64,000 nt of DNA from Crocinitomicaceae bacterium (GCA_029252405.1 JAQXBM010000022.1:124001-188000); one strand, 5' to 3'. Positions 1-10,318 are shown, counted from the first letter of the stretch. Numbers and translations are program-made. The notes: generated from the sequence alone by a model not told the origin.

Positions 1-430
1 TGAGATCGAACAAAAAGATTTCAAACTGACAATTAAATCACAAGAGTCAAAATCAGAAGCTCAGCAAATTGTTGTTCAGGCTCCACAAGCGATCCCACAA
101 CCAGTTGCAGCGGCTCCAGTTCCAGCAGCAGCCCCAGCGGCAGCGCCAGCTCCAGCAGCGGCACCAGCTCCAGCTGAAGATGATTCAAAATACATCACAG
201 TTCTTTCACCAATGATCGGTACATTCTACCGCTCTCCTGGTCCAGACAAAGACAATTTTGTTTCTGTTGGAGACACAATCAAACCAGGTGACGTTGTTTG
301 TATCATCGAAGCGATGAAATTATTCAACGAAATCGAAGCGGAAGTTTCTGGTAAAATTGTAAAGGTATTGGTAGACGATTCGTCACCAGTAGAATACGAT
401 CAGCCACTATTCTTGGTAGATCCATCTTAA
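1..430 (+). CDS. accB: Biotin carboxyl carrier protein of acetyl-CoA carboxylase (5' end outside window)
   Basis: The reading frame is open from base 2 and ends with TAA at 428-430; the start lies upstream of the window. The visible 142 residues show an N-terminal segment, a long Ala/Pro linker (about residues 28-58 of the visible part), then a biotinyl domain with the EAMK motif whose Lys is biotinylated. Family knowledge: AccB carries the carboxyl group between biotin carboxylase and carboxyltransferase in the first step of fatty acid synthesis, in the cytoplasm. accC follows after 69 bases on the same strand, as is usual, so the two are probably co-transcribed. Confidence 0.96.
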   Translation, partial: EIEQKDFKLTIKSQESKSEAQQIVVQAPQAIPQPVAAAPVPAAAPAAAPAPAAAPAPAEDDSKYITVLSPMIGTFYRSPGPDKDNFVSVGDTIKPGDVVCIIEAMKLFNEIEAEVSGKIVKVLVDDSSPVEYDQPLFLVDPS

Positions 431-499
431 GTTAAACTTTATTGAGGATTGTTTTGGGGACTTCCCTGATTCAACTTCTAACCATATAAGTAGAACACT

Positions 500-1840
500 A
501 TGACTATGTTCAAAAAGATATTAATCGCGAACAGAGGCGAAATCGCATTACGCGTAATTCGTACAGCAAAAGAAATGGGTATCAAAACGGTCGCTGTTTA
601 TTCAACAGCTGATAAAGATAGTCTTCCAGTTCGCTTCGCAGATGAAGCAGTATGTATTGGTCCAGCGAAAAGTGCAGATTCGTACCTTTCAATTCCAAAC
701 ATTATTGCAGCAGCAGAAATTACAAATGCAGATGCTATCCACCCAGGATACGGATTCCTTTCTGAGAACGAAAAATTCTCACGCGTTTGTCAAGAGCACA
801 ACATCAAATTTATTGGTGCAACGCCTGAGCAAATTGCTGGAATGGGAGATAAAGCGAGTGCCAAAGCAACAATGATTGCAGCAGGCGTTCCGTGTATCCC
901 AGGTTCAAAAGGATTGTTGAAAGATTTAGCTGATGCGATCAAAACAGCGAAAAAAGTAAAATACCCAATCATTCTAAAAGCAACTGCCGGTGGTGGTGGT
1001 AAAGGAATGCGTGTGGTATGGAAAGAAGAAGACATGGAGTCTGCTTGGGATGGTACTCGAGCGGAATCTGCTGCAGCATTCGGAAATGACGGAATCTACA
1101 TGGAGAAATTCATTGAAGAACCACGTCACATCGAGATTCAAATTGCAGGAGACCAATTCGGAAACGCATGTCACCTTTCGGAAAGAGATTGTTCAATCCA
1201 ACGTCGTCACCAAAAATTGGTTGAGGAAACTCCATCACCATTCATGACAGATGAATTACGTGAGCGTATGGGGGAAGCAGCAATTAAAGCGACGAAAGCT
1301 GTAAACTACGAAGGTGTAGGAACAGTTGAGTTCTTGGTTGACAAACACCGTGAGTTCTATTTCATGGAAATGAACACGCGTATTCAGGTTGAGCACACCA
1401 TTACAGAAGAAGTAATCAACTATGATTTGATCAAAGAACAGATCAAATTGGCAGCTGGTGAAAAGATGTCTGGCGAAAATCACTACCCGAAATTACACGC
1501 GATCCAATGTCGTATTAACGCAGAAGATCCACATGCTGATTTCAGACCTTCACCAGGAAAGATTACAAGCTACCACTCACCAGGTGGACACGGAATAAGA
1601 ATCGATACGCACGTTTATTCAGGATACATCATTCCTCCATTCTACGATTCAATGATCTCGAAATTGATCGTTGTTGCGCAAACACGTGATGAAGCAATTA
1701 CCAAAATGAAACGTGCTTTGGATGAATACATCATTGAAGGAATCAAAACAACAATTCCTTTCCACCAAAAATTGATGGAAGATCCGAAATTCAATGAAGG
1801 TGACTTCACAACTGATTTCATGAACACATTCGAATTTTAA
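500..1840 (+). CDS. accC: Biotin carboxylase subunit of acetyl-CoA carboxylase
   Basis: A 446-residue protein, the normal family length. It begins with the [12 protein letters not shown] motif of the biotin carboxylase N-terminal domain. It then has the ATP-grasp glycine-rich loop (GGGGKGMR, about residues 168-175), the catalytic [10 protein letters not shown] motif and the C-terminal domain ending near [10 protein letters not shown]. It carboxylates the biotin of AccB using ATP and bicarbonate. Two in-frame ATGs (500 and 506) are possible; the second gives the more typical [12 protein letters not shown] start. The gene follows accB and is closed by a strong terminator at 1861. Confidence 0.97.
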   Translation: MTMFKKILIANRGEIALRVIRTAKEMGIKTVAVYSTADKDSLPVRFADEAVCIGPAKSADSYLSIPNIIAAAEITNADAIHPGYGFLSENEKFSRVCQEHNIKFIGATPEQIAGMGDKASAKATMIAAGVPCIPGSKGLLKDLADAIKTAKKVKYPIILKATAGGGGKGMRVVWKEEDMESAWDGTRAESAAAFGNDGIYMEKFIEEPRHIEIQIAGDQFGNACHLSERDCSIQRRHQKLVEETPSPFMTDELRERMGEAAIKATKAVNYEGVGTVEFLVDKHREFYFMEMNTRIQVEHTITEEVINYDLIKEQIKLAAGEKMSGENHYPKLHAIQCRINAEDPHADFRPSPGKITSYHSPGGHGIRIDTHVYSGYIIPPFYDSMISKLIVVAQTRDEAITKMKRALDEYIIEGIKTTIPFHQKLMEDPKFNEGDFTTDFMNTFEF

Positions 1841-1860
1841 TTCGAAAAGAAATACACTTG

Positions 1861-1902
1861 AAATCCCCGATCCCGATATTTATCGCGATCGGGGATTTTT
1901 TG
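1861..1902 (+). terminator. Intrinsic terminator after accBC
   Basis: An 18-bp stem with one mismatch (left arm starting AAATCCCCGATC, right arm ending GATCGGGGATTT) around a very short loop, followed by a T run. It lies 20 bases after the accC stop. Confidence 0.85.
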
Positions 1903-2023
1903 TTGGTGTTTATTTAAAGGTTTAAGCGATTTTCAGAGATAGCCTAGGTTGCCATTTAGCCGTAGTGCTGCATAGCGAAGTAACGATCACCACAACCTCA
2001 CTTCCCAAGCCAATATTCCACAA

Positions 2024-4144
2024 TTAATCGATCTGTTCCAACACTTGACTATCCATTTCATTCCCTTCGTGATCGATCGAGACGAACCAAACATTAGTCG
2101 TGCATTCTCGATTTAAAACATCAGAATTTGATGAACAATGTTGCACGGTGCCTTTAATCAAATATCTTGAGTCCGTCTTTTCCGCAGAGTATCCATACTC
2201 ATTGTAGAAATCTCCGAACGTGTTTTGCCACAATTTCTTTCCTTTCTTGTTGATTTTAATAACAAACATATCGTAGTTACTATTTCCGTAAGAGCTGGTA
2301 GAACCTATGATCAAGTATCCATCTTCGGTCGCGAGTATAGAACTTGCTTTGTCATAACTACTTCCTCCAAATTGTTTCGACCAAATTTCGTTTCCATTTT
2401 CGTAGTTTTTCGTCAGAAGTATGTTCGAAGGATCATTTTTGTGTGCCCCAATTGTTGTTACTTGAATAGAGCCATTCTCCACTACAATTTTCGGTTGAAA
2501 CTGTAGGTTCGTTTTCTTTTTGAAACGAATATTCTCAGCCCTTCCATAACTCAAAAGAATCTCAGTTACTCGATCAAATTGATCTCGTTGTGTTTTCAAT
2601 ATCATGTCATTGGCCAATAGTTCATTTCGGTTAATAGCCTCCAGTCCTCGTTCTTGAATTCCACTCGAAAAGACTGTTTTTAACTTGTTTTCAGCGGTTA
2701 ACTTAAGATCGAAACTCATTTCTAGTTCTTCACTGAGGTAGGTGCCAACATAACCTTCTAAATCTGAAAAAGATGCAGGTAAATCAGTACTTCGTTCGTA
2801 TACCTTTGTCTTGCCCGATGGATAAAAAGCGATCATTTTATCTTTTTCAAAAACAAGTTTAATGCTTGGATCGTAACTCACTGAAAGGACGTTAGAACTT
2901 TCAGTTTGGAGCTCAATAGGATTGATATTATCTCTTCTCCAGTACATCTTTCCTTCGGTCTCTACGATTCGAATTAATGTTCCCTTTTCGGAGTGGTATT
3001 GCCCCATGATTTGAGCCTTCATTTCTGTCTCACGGTTTTTGAAACGCTCGTCATAAGTTATTTCCGTTTCTGATGATTCCAGTTCAGGAAGGAAAACAGC
3101 AGAGATTTGATCGGCAATAGTTGCACTATTCAGATTGCCATTGTTGCTCATGATGTAGATCGTTAGCGCTTCTTCCGGGAACCGAAGTGTTTGAGAATGG
3201 TATCCAGCTGTTGCTCCATCATGATGAACAGCAGGTCTATTGGACCAATCATCTAATCGTAGTCCAAAACCATAAGTAGTTCTTTCGCTATTTGGAATGG
3301 CTTGCTGACTGGCGATTAAAAGTTCATTGTTCTCCTTTTTGGCGTTTTGCACAGCCTGCTCGAATTTCAATTGGTCTCTTAACGTTGTGAACAGGAATCC
3401 TTCGCCGCTCGTTTTAGTAATGGTCGGTGATTCTAACCAAGCGCCACTCCCCCAATCTGAATAAGGTTCCGCTCTATTTGGAATGACTCCCATGTATCTT
3501 TCGACGAATGCAGTTTCGGTCATTCCCATTTTCTGAAAGAATCGTTTGGAGTAATCCGTGAATTTCTCTCCTGAAACAGCTTCGATTATTTCCGCTAGAA
3601 GCACGTATCCTGTGTTGCTGTAAATAGAATTCGTTCCAGGTGCAAATGCAAGTTCGTTCTGTTTTTCTATCAAACCGAGTACATCACCATTGTCCAATCC
3701 CATTTGTTTCCACCAAATCAAGTTCTTGAGGCTCATTAACTCTACATAATCGCGAATGCCGCTCGTATGATTTATGAGGTGCCGAATTTTGATTTCTTCT
3801 TCTACCTCAGGATAAAGTGAAGGGAGGAATTTTCTGATGTCATCTTCCAGGTCGAGTTTTTGCTCAAAGGACAATTCTAAAATCATCAGTGCAGTGAACT
3901 GTTTAGCAGTTGAGGCGATGTTCGAGCGTGTCTTTGGAGATGCCTGAACATGGTGTTGTAAATTTGACAATCCACGGTACTTTTCATAAATAACTTCTCC
4001 ATTTTTCACGACCCCAACAATCAGGGCTGGGTCGTTTTCCTCGATTTGCGCATCGACTATAGAATCAACCTTTTGAAGTTCTAGTGTTTGTGAAAAACAT
4101 GCAAGGGTTGCAAGGCATGTTATTAGCGAAAGAATTTTTTTCAT
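2024..4144 (-). CDS. Secreted serine hydrolase (class C beta-lactamase/PBP4* fold) with C-terminal repeat region
   Basis: The 706-residue protein begins with a signal peptide (MKKILSLITCLATLACFSQ). The N-terminal ~370 residues have the serine beta-lactamase-like signatures S78-T-A-K81, Y175-S-N177 and H308-D-G310, with SxxK as the nucleophile motif. A middle region resembles the extra C-terminal domains common in Bacteroidota homologues. The last ~150 residues contain at least two delta-60/propeller-like repeats (FGGSSYDKASS, FGDFYNEYGYS). Likely an exported peptidase or esterase; the substrate cannot be told. The gene stands alone, convergent with accC, and no clear terminator of its own is visible. 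A real antibiotic-hydrolysing role is not supported by sequence alone. Confidence 0.85.
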   Translation of the reverse strand: MKKILSLITCLATLACFSQTLELQKVDSIVDAQIEENDPALIVGVVKNGEVIYEKYRGLSNLQHHVQASPKTRSNIASTAKQFTALMILELSFEQKLDLEDDIRKFLPSLYPEVEEEIKIRHLINHTSGIRDYVELMSLKNLIWWKQMGLDNGDVLGLIEKQNELAFAPGTNSIYSNTGYVLLAEIIEAVSGEKFTDYSKRFFQKMGMTETAFVERYMGVIPNRAEPYSDWGSGAWLESPTITKTSGEGFLFTTLRDQLKFEQAVQNAKKENNELLIASQQAIPNSERTTYGFGLRLDDWSNRPAVHHDGATAGYHSQTLRFPEEALTIYIMSNNGNLNSATIADQISAVFLPELESSETEITYDERFKNRETEMKAQIMGQYHSEKGTLIRIVETEGKMYWRRDNINPIELQTESSNVLSVSYDPSIKLVFEKDKMIAFYPSGKTKVYERSTDLPASFSDLEGYVGTYLSEELEMSFDLKLTAENKLKTVFSSGIQERGLEAINRNELLANDMILKTQRDQFDRVTEILLSYGRAENIRFKKKTNLQFQPKIVVENGSIQVTTIGAHKNDPSNILLTKNYENGNEIWSKQFGGSSYDKASSILATEDGYLIIGSTSSYGNSNYDMFVIKINKKGKKLWQNTFGDFYNEYGYSAEKTDSRYLIKGTVQHCSSNSDVLNRECTTNVWFVSIDHEGNEMDSQVLEQID

Positions 4145-4265
4145 ATCGATTATTTTGAATCATTGATTTCGAAACAAAAATCCGCTGGATATTTTTACCA
4201 AACGCTTCAAATCTTGATTTGAGCCTAATTTAATGTTTAGTTGAGCCGTATTTTAACTGAATCGA

Positions 4266-5444
4266 TTATTCGTTGGCCAATTTCGATAAGTACTCCCGTG
4301 GAGTCATAGAGGTACTTTTCTTGAACGCTCTATTGAATGTGGCTTTGCTGTTGAAGCCACAATCCAGCGCAATTCCTAGCAATGTAGAAGTAGTATGCTC
4401 GCCATCATTCAGCTTTTGTTTGACAGCTTCTATCCGATAGTGATTGATAAAGTCATTAAAGTTCATGTTAAATGAAGAGTTGACAACGGAAGAAACGTTC
4501 TTGGGCGTTGTGTTTAATTCTTCAGCAACATCATATAAAGTTAAACGAGGGTTTTTAAACAATTGTTGCTGCTCCATCAGTTCAGAAAGTTGAGGACGCC
4601 AAATCGAATCATCTTCCTTTGAGGATTCCTGTTCAATTTTAGGGTCGATCGATTCAGTATCCTCAAAAATGCTGATTGGGTCAAATTGTTCGCGCGTTAA
4701 TGTGGTGCGTTTGATGATACTGCTGTAGCCACTAACGGCGATATAATAGAAAATAAAGGAAAAAGAGATATAGTGCCAGAATTGACTTCCGAATTCACCC
4801 CACTCTGGGTTTAGAATGAAGAACAAAACACGCAGCACGAGAATGCCTAGAAAAGCAATCATGAAATTTCTGATCCATTGGAACAGGATTGTTTCGGCGT
4901 AACTTACTTTATCGAAAACCAGTTTTTTGTATAGGATGTAGTAACGAAGGCTCAGAATTAGATAGAATGCCATTGAAATCAAACCTGCTCCCTGATACCA
5001 ATTTGCCAAATCTTTGTCTCTGCCATCCGCATAGAAATAATACTCGTCGAGAATCAACTTATCGGTAATGAAAATAACCAAGCTATAGATGATATAACAG
5101 AACGCAGGCAAAAAGTGAATGTATTCCTTCCGCGTAAGTTTAAAGTTGAGATTTAGCAAGCTTTTGGTGTAGAAGAAAACTACAGGTCCAATCAGCAAAA
5201 TCTGCATGAACGGGATAAAGAAAAGAATATCACGGGTCGTTTTTTGAAAATACCAGCCGGCATAACCTAACATGTATGGCGCTACGTACATCGCATAGAG
5301 AAACAAAAGTAAGCTTAACCACTTACTGGATGCATCCTTATAGACAATACCTTTTCTCAATGCTAGCGCAGAAAATACGATACCATGGAAGAAGAAGATA
5401 AGGAGTAAGGAGCTCTTCTCACCAAAACTAAAAGGAAAGTCCAT
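4266..5444 (-). CDS. Membrane-anchored AraC-family transcriptional regulator
   Basis: A 392-residue protein. The first ~245 residues are very hydrophobic and form about seven transmembrane helices. A charged linker follows, then a C-terminal AraC/XylS DNA-binding domain with two helix-turn-helices (LYDVAEELNTTPKNVSSVVN and LGIALDCGFNSKATFNRAFK) and the typical MTPREYL ending. This 7TM-AraC layout is widespread in Bacteroidota and suggests sensing at or in the inner membrane. It sits next to the serine hydrolase gene on the same strand (121-base gap) and may regulate it (inference). The ATG at 5444 is overlapped by a short upstream reading frame (see findings). Confidence 0.88.
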   Translation of the reverse strand: MDFPFSFGEKSSLLLIFFFHGIVFSALALRKGIVYKDASSKWLSLLLFLYAMYVAPYMLGYAGWYFQKTTRDILFFIPFMQILLIGPVVFFYTKSLLNLNFKLTRKEYIHFLPAFCYIIYSLVIFITDKLILDEYYFYADGRDKDLANWYQGAGLISMAFYLILSLRYYILYKKLVFDKVSYAETILFQWIRNFMIAFLGILVLRVLFFILNPEWGEFGSQFWHYISFSFIFYYIAVSGYSSIIKRTTLTREQFDPISIFEDTESIDPKIEQESSKEDDSIWRPQLSELMEQQQLFKNPRLTLYDVAEELNTTPKNVSSVVNSSFNMNFNDFINHYRIEAVKQKLNDGEHTTSTLLGIALDCGFNSKATFNRAFKKSTSMTPREYLSKLANE

Positions 5445-5470
5445 AGACCGGATTGATTAAATTCATTTCC

Positions 5471-5478
5471 TAAAACTA
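5471..5478 (-). promoter_or_regulatory. -7-like box upstream of the AraC-type regulator
   Basis: TAGTTTTA on the minus strand (consensus TAnnTTTG with final A), followed by GGAA and an ATG at 5466. That ATG opens a 12-codon frame that stops at 5428, out of frame with the regulator. Confidence 0.4.
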
Positions 5479-5528
5479 AAGTTTTTGTAGGATGCGATCA
5501 AATGAAAAAGAAAATGTGCAGGCTGATG

Positions 5529-5556
5529 GACATTGAGCCTGTCAAAGTTCCGAAGC
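5529..5556. repeat. Copy of a dispersed CATTGAGC...CCGAAGCC intergenic repeat
   Basis: Short intergenic sequence (ACATTGAGCCTGTCAAAG, then TTCCGAAGCC) related to the ACATTGAGC units at 39168 and to the other dispersed copies in this window. It lies between the divergent AraC and SNF2 genes. Confidence 0.45.
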
Positions 5557-5607
5557 CAGAATTAAAACTTATCCTTACCTTCGAATTACAAAACACGCAC
5601 AGCATTC

Positions 5608-8600
5608 ATGTTTCCCCTAAAATTTAGGCCTTTTCAAGAATTCATCAACGAGAATACCATCGAACGAACACGAAGTCGTTTCATGGATTCAACCGTGTTG
5701 ACTTTTGAGATGGACAAGCGTTCATTCAAAGCAATGGTGCAGGGTTCTCGGAAATATGATGTGCACATTGAGTTCGACGACGTTCAAGTGAAAAAGGCTA
5801 CATGCTCTTGCCCATATTCAGACAAAGGAGCGTGCAAGCACATCATCAACGCAATGTTTAAGGCCGATCAGCAACTCAGAATGTTGGAGGCAAAGGAACA
5901 TGAAGATGTCGAGAATTCTAGCCTGATTGATATCTGCCGAATTGACGACAAACTGATCCTTGAAAATCAATTGGTGTTAGACTTGGATGCTTACGAAGTC
6001 GAAAGCATTTCCGCACCTAGATTGGAGAAGCATTATGCATGGGACACCATGCGGATCTTGAGTTCGGAAGTGAAGCCAGATGATTTCTCAGGCACCTTGT
6101 ACAATCCAAGGGCTGAAGCGACTCAATTTAGCATCATTGAGAAAAACGGGAACAGCGTTTTGTATTGCTCATGTGACAATGCGAGTGAACAATTGTGTTC
6201 TCATCTGAACTTTCTTCTACTGGAAATTCTGGAAGAATCTGAACTTCAATTGTCCTTCAACAATGAGTTGCGCCATTCACTTCTCCGAAAAAATGCTGCT
6301 GATTTAGGAATGAAGAACCCGAAGCAGTTGGACGACATTTTTTCGATCAATATCGAAAGCGGTCGTGTTTTTATTCAGCCTAAAATCAACATCCTCGATT
6401 TGAATGCTGAAACAATGACAACGTTGAAGAATGAGTTGGTACCAGAGTTTCAATTTCCCAAAAGCAAGAAAAAAGACGATTCGAAAGAAATAATCATCGT
6501 TGCGGAGAATCAATATTCCGATCAACTTGACTTCAAATGGATGAAAGCGCCGCTAACGAAAACTGGAAAGATCAAGGCTCCGTTATCGTCGATAGACATC
6601 TTAGAAGAACTGAGATCTGATCTAAGTCCTGAGGTACTTCCGTTTTATTTGGCGCTTCTCAAGCAGAAAATGGGCGACAATGATTCCGAATTGGATGAGA
6701 AGATCTCAGAAGCAAAGCAGTTGATCAAAAACCCACTCAAACTAGAGTTTTACTACTTTCAGAATGACAAATTTTACGCGTCGAAGATTACACCAAAATC
6801 GATAGCACCAATCGAAATAAAGCGCGTCGAGACCAGTGCGTCTATCTATGTCAAACAGCAAAATGACTATTACGTTCTTACGTGCGCAGTTAAAGTTGAT
6901 AACATTGAGCTCAGCAGCCAACGCATAAAATTCGTCGGTTCGTTTTACTATTGGCAGGGGAAAACCTTGAATCTAATCGATAACGTACCAATCATTCGTG
7001 TCATCAATTTCTTCGCTGAGAACAAACACGAATTATTCATTCACAACTCTCAGTTTTCTCAATTTCAAGATGAATTCCTCAATAAACTGGAGCAATCCAT
7101 TTCAGTGAAATACGAGCATGTGAAAAAAGCGCCTGCTAGATTGGTCAAAAAGCAATCCTTGGACGCGATTACTGAATACATGATTTACTTGAGTGAATCG
7201 GAAGATTATATCACCATTACCCCTGTTGTCGCTTATGGCGAAACGGAAGTCGCGGCTTTATCCCATAGGTCGATTTTTGCCGAAAACCCAGCTGGTGGAT
7301 TGTATTCCATCGAGCGCAGAGAAATTTTAGAACAGCGGTTCGTTCGAACTGTTCGAGAGCAACATCCATTATTTGATGATCAGCACGGAACGGACTTTTT
7401 CTACTTGCACAAACAAGAATTCTTGGAAAGTGGCTGGTTTTTGGACGCGTTCGAGCAATGGCGGAAAAACGAGTATTCCATTTTAGGTTTTAACCAGCTG
7501 CGCGATAATCGAATGAATGCGCACAAAATGTCCGTTCAAACTTCTGTGAGTTCAGGAATCGATTGGTTTGAAATTCATGCAAATGTCAGTTTTGGTGATC
7601 AGAAGGCAAGTTTGAAGGAGGTCCAAAAAGCGGTAATGAATAAAACGCGTTACATCCAATTGGGCAACGGAACACTGGGAGTTATGCCAACCGAATGGGT
7701 CGATAAATTTGGTTCGTATTTCCGGTCAGGCACAATTAAAGATGATTTTATCAAAACGCATCATTCCAATTTTCAACTAATTGATGACTTGTTTGAAAAG
7801 GAAATTCTGTCAGAAGAGGCCGTATTGAAACTGGACGATTACAGAGAAAAACTCTCCAATTTTGACTCAATTGCATCAACAAAAGTTCCAAAGAAACTGA
7901 AGGCTACGCTTCGCGACTATCAAAAAGAAGGTCTGAATTGGTTGAATTTCTTGGATGAATTTGGATTTGGTGGATGCCTGGCAGATGACATGGGATTGGG
8001 AAAAACGATCCAGATGATCGCCTATATTTTGCATCAAATTGAAAAAGGAAGAAAGGAAGCAAATTTGGTCATCGTTCCAACCTCATTGCTCTTCAACTGG
8101 CAATTGGAATTGGATAAATTCGCTCCACACCTAAAACGATTGGTAGTATATGGTGCAGATCGCAAAACGAAATCCGCGGACTTCTCGAAATGCGATATCG
8201 TCATCACGAGCTACGGAACCATGCTTTCCGACGTCGAACATTTGAAGGAATACCGTTTCAATTGCATCATTTTGGATGAATCTCAAGCAATCAAGAACCC
8301 TAGTTCCAAACGATACAAAGCTGCTCGCTTACTGGATGGTCGCCAGCGATTGGTCATGACAGGAACACCAATAGAGAACAATACTTTCGATTTATATGCT
8401 CAGCTCTCGTTCGCCTTGCCCGGATTATTCGGTTCAGCTCAGCGTTTCAAAGACGAATACAGCACACCCATCGACAAGTTCAAGGAAACGAAACGAGCGA
8501 AGGAACTACAAGAGAAAATTCATCCATTCGTGCTGCGAAGAACGAAAACACAGGTAGCAAAAGAGTTGCCAGAAAAAACGGAAATCGTGCTGCATTGCGA

Positions 8601-9285
8601 GATGGGCGTAGAGCAAAAGCGCGTTTACGAAGCTTACAAAAAGGAATTCCAATTGTATCTCAAGAAGCAAGAAACGGATTCACTCAACAAAAACAGTTTG
8701 CACGTTCTTCAAGGTTTGATGAAGTTGCGCCAGATTTGTAATTCACCTGCTTTGCTTTCTGATGATGAATATTACGGAGATGAATCTGCGAAGCTGACTG
8801 TTCTGATGGAACAAATCAATAGTTTGAAAGGCAATCACAAGATTTTGGTATTCTCACAATTTGTCGGGATGTTGGATTTGGTTAAAGCGGCTTTGGAAAA
8901 AGAAAAGATTGATTACGCCTACCTCACAGGTAAAACCAAAAAGCGAGAGGAGCAAGTAGAGGCTTTCCAAAGTGATGACAACATTCGTGTGTTTTTAATC
9001 AGTTTAAAAGCGGGAGGAACTGGACTGAATCTTACAAAAGCGGAATACGTATTTCTGATTGATCCTTGGTGGAATCCTGCGGTTGAAAATCAAGCAATCG
9101 ATAGAGCTCATCGAATTGGTCAGGAGAATAAAGTGGTCGCGGTTCGATTAATCACACCCAATACAATCGAGGAGAAAATCATGGAATTGCAATCAAGAAA
9201 GAAGGAGCTCGTTCAAGACTTGGTGCACACAGACACCAGTATTCTCAAACAATTGAATAAGGAAGATTTGATGGAAATGTTGTAG
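5608..9285 (+). CDS. SNF2-family DEAD/DEAH-box helicase with SWIM zinc finger
   Basis: A 1225-residue protein. The N-terminus has a SWIM zinc finger, C66-x-C68...C76-x-H78, and a second CxC...CxH of the same form at C187/C189/C197/H199. A long middle region without a recognised motif precedes the SNF2 ATPase core. The core has Walker A DDMGLGKT (~794-801), Walker B LDES (~889-892), TGTPIEN and motif VI QAIDRAHRIGQ (~1162). Family knowledge: bacterial SNF2/RapA-like translocases act on DNA or on DNA-bound protein; the exact role here is unknown. Single gene, divergent from the AraC gene. The ATG at 5608 gives the first well-conserved methionine. Confidence 0.9.
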   Translation: MFPLKFRPFQEFINENTIERTRSRFMDSTVLTFEMDKRSFKAMVQGSRKYDVHIEFDDVQVKKATCSCPYSDKGACKHIINAMFKADQQLRMLEAKEHEDVENSSLIDICRIDDKLILENQLVLDLDAYEVESISAPRLEKHYAWDTMRILSSEVKPDDFSGTLYNPRAEATQFSIIEKNGNSVLYCSCDNASEQLCSHLNFLLLEILEESELQLSFNNELRHSLLRKNAADLGMKNPKQLDDIFSINIESGRVFIQPKINILDLNAETMTTLKNELVPEFQFPKSKKKDDSKEIIIVAENQYSDQLDFKWMKAPLTKTGKIKAPLSSIDILEELRSDLSPEVLPFYLALLKQKMGDNDSELDEKISEAKQLIKNPLKLEFYYFQNDKFYASKITPKSIAPIEIKRVETSASIYVKQQNDYYVLTCAVKVDNIELSSQRIKFVGSFYYWQGKTLNLIDNVPIIRVINFFAENKHELFIHNSQFSQFQDEFLNKLEQSISVKYEHVKKAPARLVKKQSLDAITEYMIYLSESEDYITITPVVAYGETEVAALSHRSIFAENPAGGLYSIERREILEQRFVRTVREQHPLFDDQHGTDFFYLHKQEFLESGWFLDAFEQWRKNEYSILGFNQLRDNRMNAHKMSVQTSVSSGIDWFEIHANVSFGDQKASLKEVQKAVMNKTRYIQLGNGTLGVMPTEWVDKFGSYFRSGTIKDDFIKTHHSNFQLIDDLFEKEILSEEAVLKLDDYREKLSNFDSIASTKVPKKLKATLRDYQKEGLNWLNFLDEFGFGGCLADDMGLGKTIQMIAYILHQIEKGRKEANLVIVPTSLLFNWQLELDKFAPHLKRLVVYGADRKTKSADFSKCDIVITSYGTMLSDVEHLKEYRFNCIILDESQAIKNPSSKRYKAARLLDGRQRLVMTGTPIENNTFDLYAQLSFALPGLFGSAQRFKDEYSTPIDKFKETKRAKELQEKIHPFVLRRTKTQVAKELPEKTEIVLHCEMGVEQKRVYEAYKKEFQLYLKKQETDSLNKNSLHVLQGLMKLRQICNSPALLSDDEYYGDESAKLTVLMEQINSLKGNHKILVFSQFVGMLDLVKAALEKEKIDYAYLTGKTKKREEQVEAFQSDDNIRVFLISLKAGGTGLNLTKAEYVFLIDPWWNPAVENQAIDRAHRIGQENKVVAVRLITPNTIEEKIMELQSRKKELVQDLVHTDTSILKQLNKEDLMEML

Positions 9286-9382
9286 TCTGGGGGGTGATTC
9301 CTTTCAAATTCGTCGTAAATGGTGCGCTATTTGTAACGATAAACTTACATTTACAAACCGCTACGCGGGAACCAACCAACCG

Positions 9383-10318
9383 ATGGAATACTTAAGAGAA
9401 AACTGGTTAAAGATTTTTGGAATTCAACTCTCACTGGGAGTTGTAGCTTTTTTCGTGTTTCAACAGTTTTTTCCTGCGAAGATGGATAAAGTTGCCCCTG
9501 TGGCAAAAGAGGTGGTTGTTGTAGAGGAAGAACCCGTAATTCCACCTCCACCGCCGATCAAATACAGTCTCGTTGCCTCCAAAGATACAACCGCGTGGTT
9601 GGAATCATTGACTGCAGGCGATACGCTGATGGCGTTAATGGTGATTAACCGAACAGATAGCTGGAGGCTCAAGCACATCGACACACTTGTTTTTCCCGAT
9701 TCGATTGGAGTTGGAATTGACATGTATGCGCCATTCCCAGAACAGGTTGAAGGACTAGCAGCAGTAAAGAAAATCCTCTTTGTTTCACATTACATGCAAG
9801 CATTTGCGGTCTATGAAAATGGCGAACGAATCAAATGGGGACCTGTTAGTTTGGGTAGAAAAGTGAAGCCAACTCCAGTAGGGCTTTTTGCGACTAATTG
9901 GAAATCTAAGCGCACGACTTCGACAATCAACTCTTCGTGGATTTTAGATTGGTACTTCAACCTCGACAATTTCGAGGGGATAGGAATGCACCAATATGCT
10001 TTACCTGGTTTTCCAGCCTCACATGGTTGTGTTCGTTTGTACAATGATGATGCGAACTGGCTCTATCATTGGGCAGATCAATGGAAGATAGAGGAGGGTA
10101 AAATTGCTGTTTACGGTTCGCCTGTCGTGATTTTTGGTGAATATCCTTACGGCGAAGGTAGGCCGTGGGTAACGATGGCAAAAGATAGCATGGGATTGGA
10201 AATTACACCAGCGGGACTGACAACCGTGACAGAGGAATACCTTCCAATTATCATGGAGCGACAAGTACAGCGCGATTCCCTTGAGCAAACCAAACTTCTA
10301 GCGGAAGACCCTGCCTAA
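9383..10318 (+). CDS. L,D-transpeptidase (YkuD domain), membrane-anchored
   Basis: 311 residues. One N-terminal transmembrane helix (about residues 9-30), then a proline-rich periplasmic stretch (PVIPPPPPIK) and a YkuD catalytic domain with the signature H214-G-C216-V-R218, in which Cys216 is the nucleophile. Family knowledge: such enzymes make 3-3 peptidoglycan cross-links or attach proteins to peptidoglycan. The gene lies alone between the SNF2 gene and the convergent metallophosphoesterase. The ATG at 9383 places the anchor at the very N-terminus. No promoter box of consensus form was found; TACATTTA at 9346-9353 is a weak candidate. Confidence 0.9.
   Translation: MEYLRENWLKIFGIQLSLGVVAFFVFQQFFPAKMDKVAPVAKEVVVVEEEPVIPPPPPIKYSLVASKDTTAWLESLTAGDTLMALMVINRTDSWRLKHIDTLVFPDSIGVGIDMYAPFPEQVEGLAAVKKILFVSHYMQAFAVYENGERIKWGPVSLGRKVKPTPVGLFATNWKSKRTTSTINSSWILDWYFNLDNFEGIGMHQYALPGFPASHGCVRLYNDDANWLYHWADQWKIEEGKIAVYGSPVVIFGEYPYGEGRPWVTMAKDSMGLEITPAGLTTVTEEYLPIIMERQVQRDSLEQTKLLAEDPA

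Noticed and set aside
2024-4144. Antibiotic-resistance beta-lactamase.
   Set aside because: The SxxK/YxN/HxG motifs are shared with many peptidases and esterases of this fold; the HDG third motif and added domains do not support a true class C beta-lactamase.
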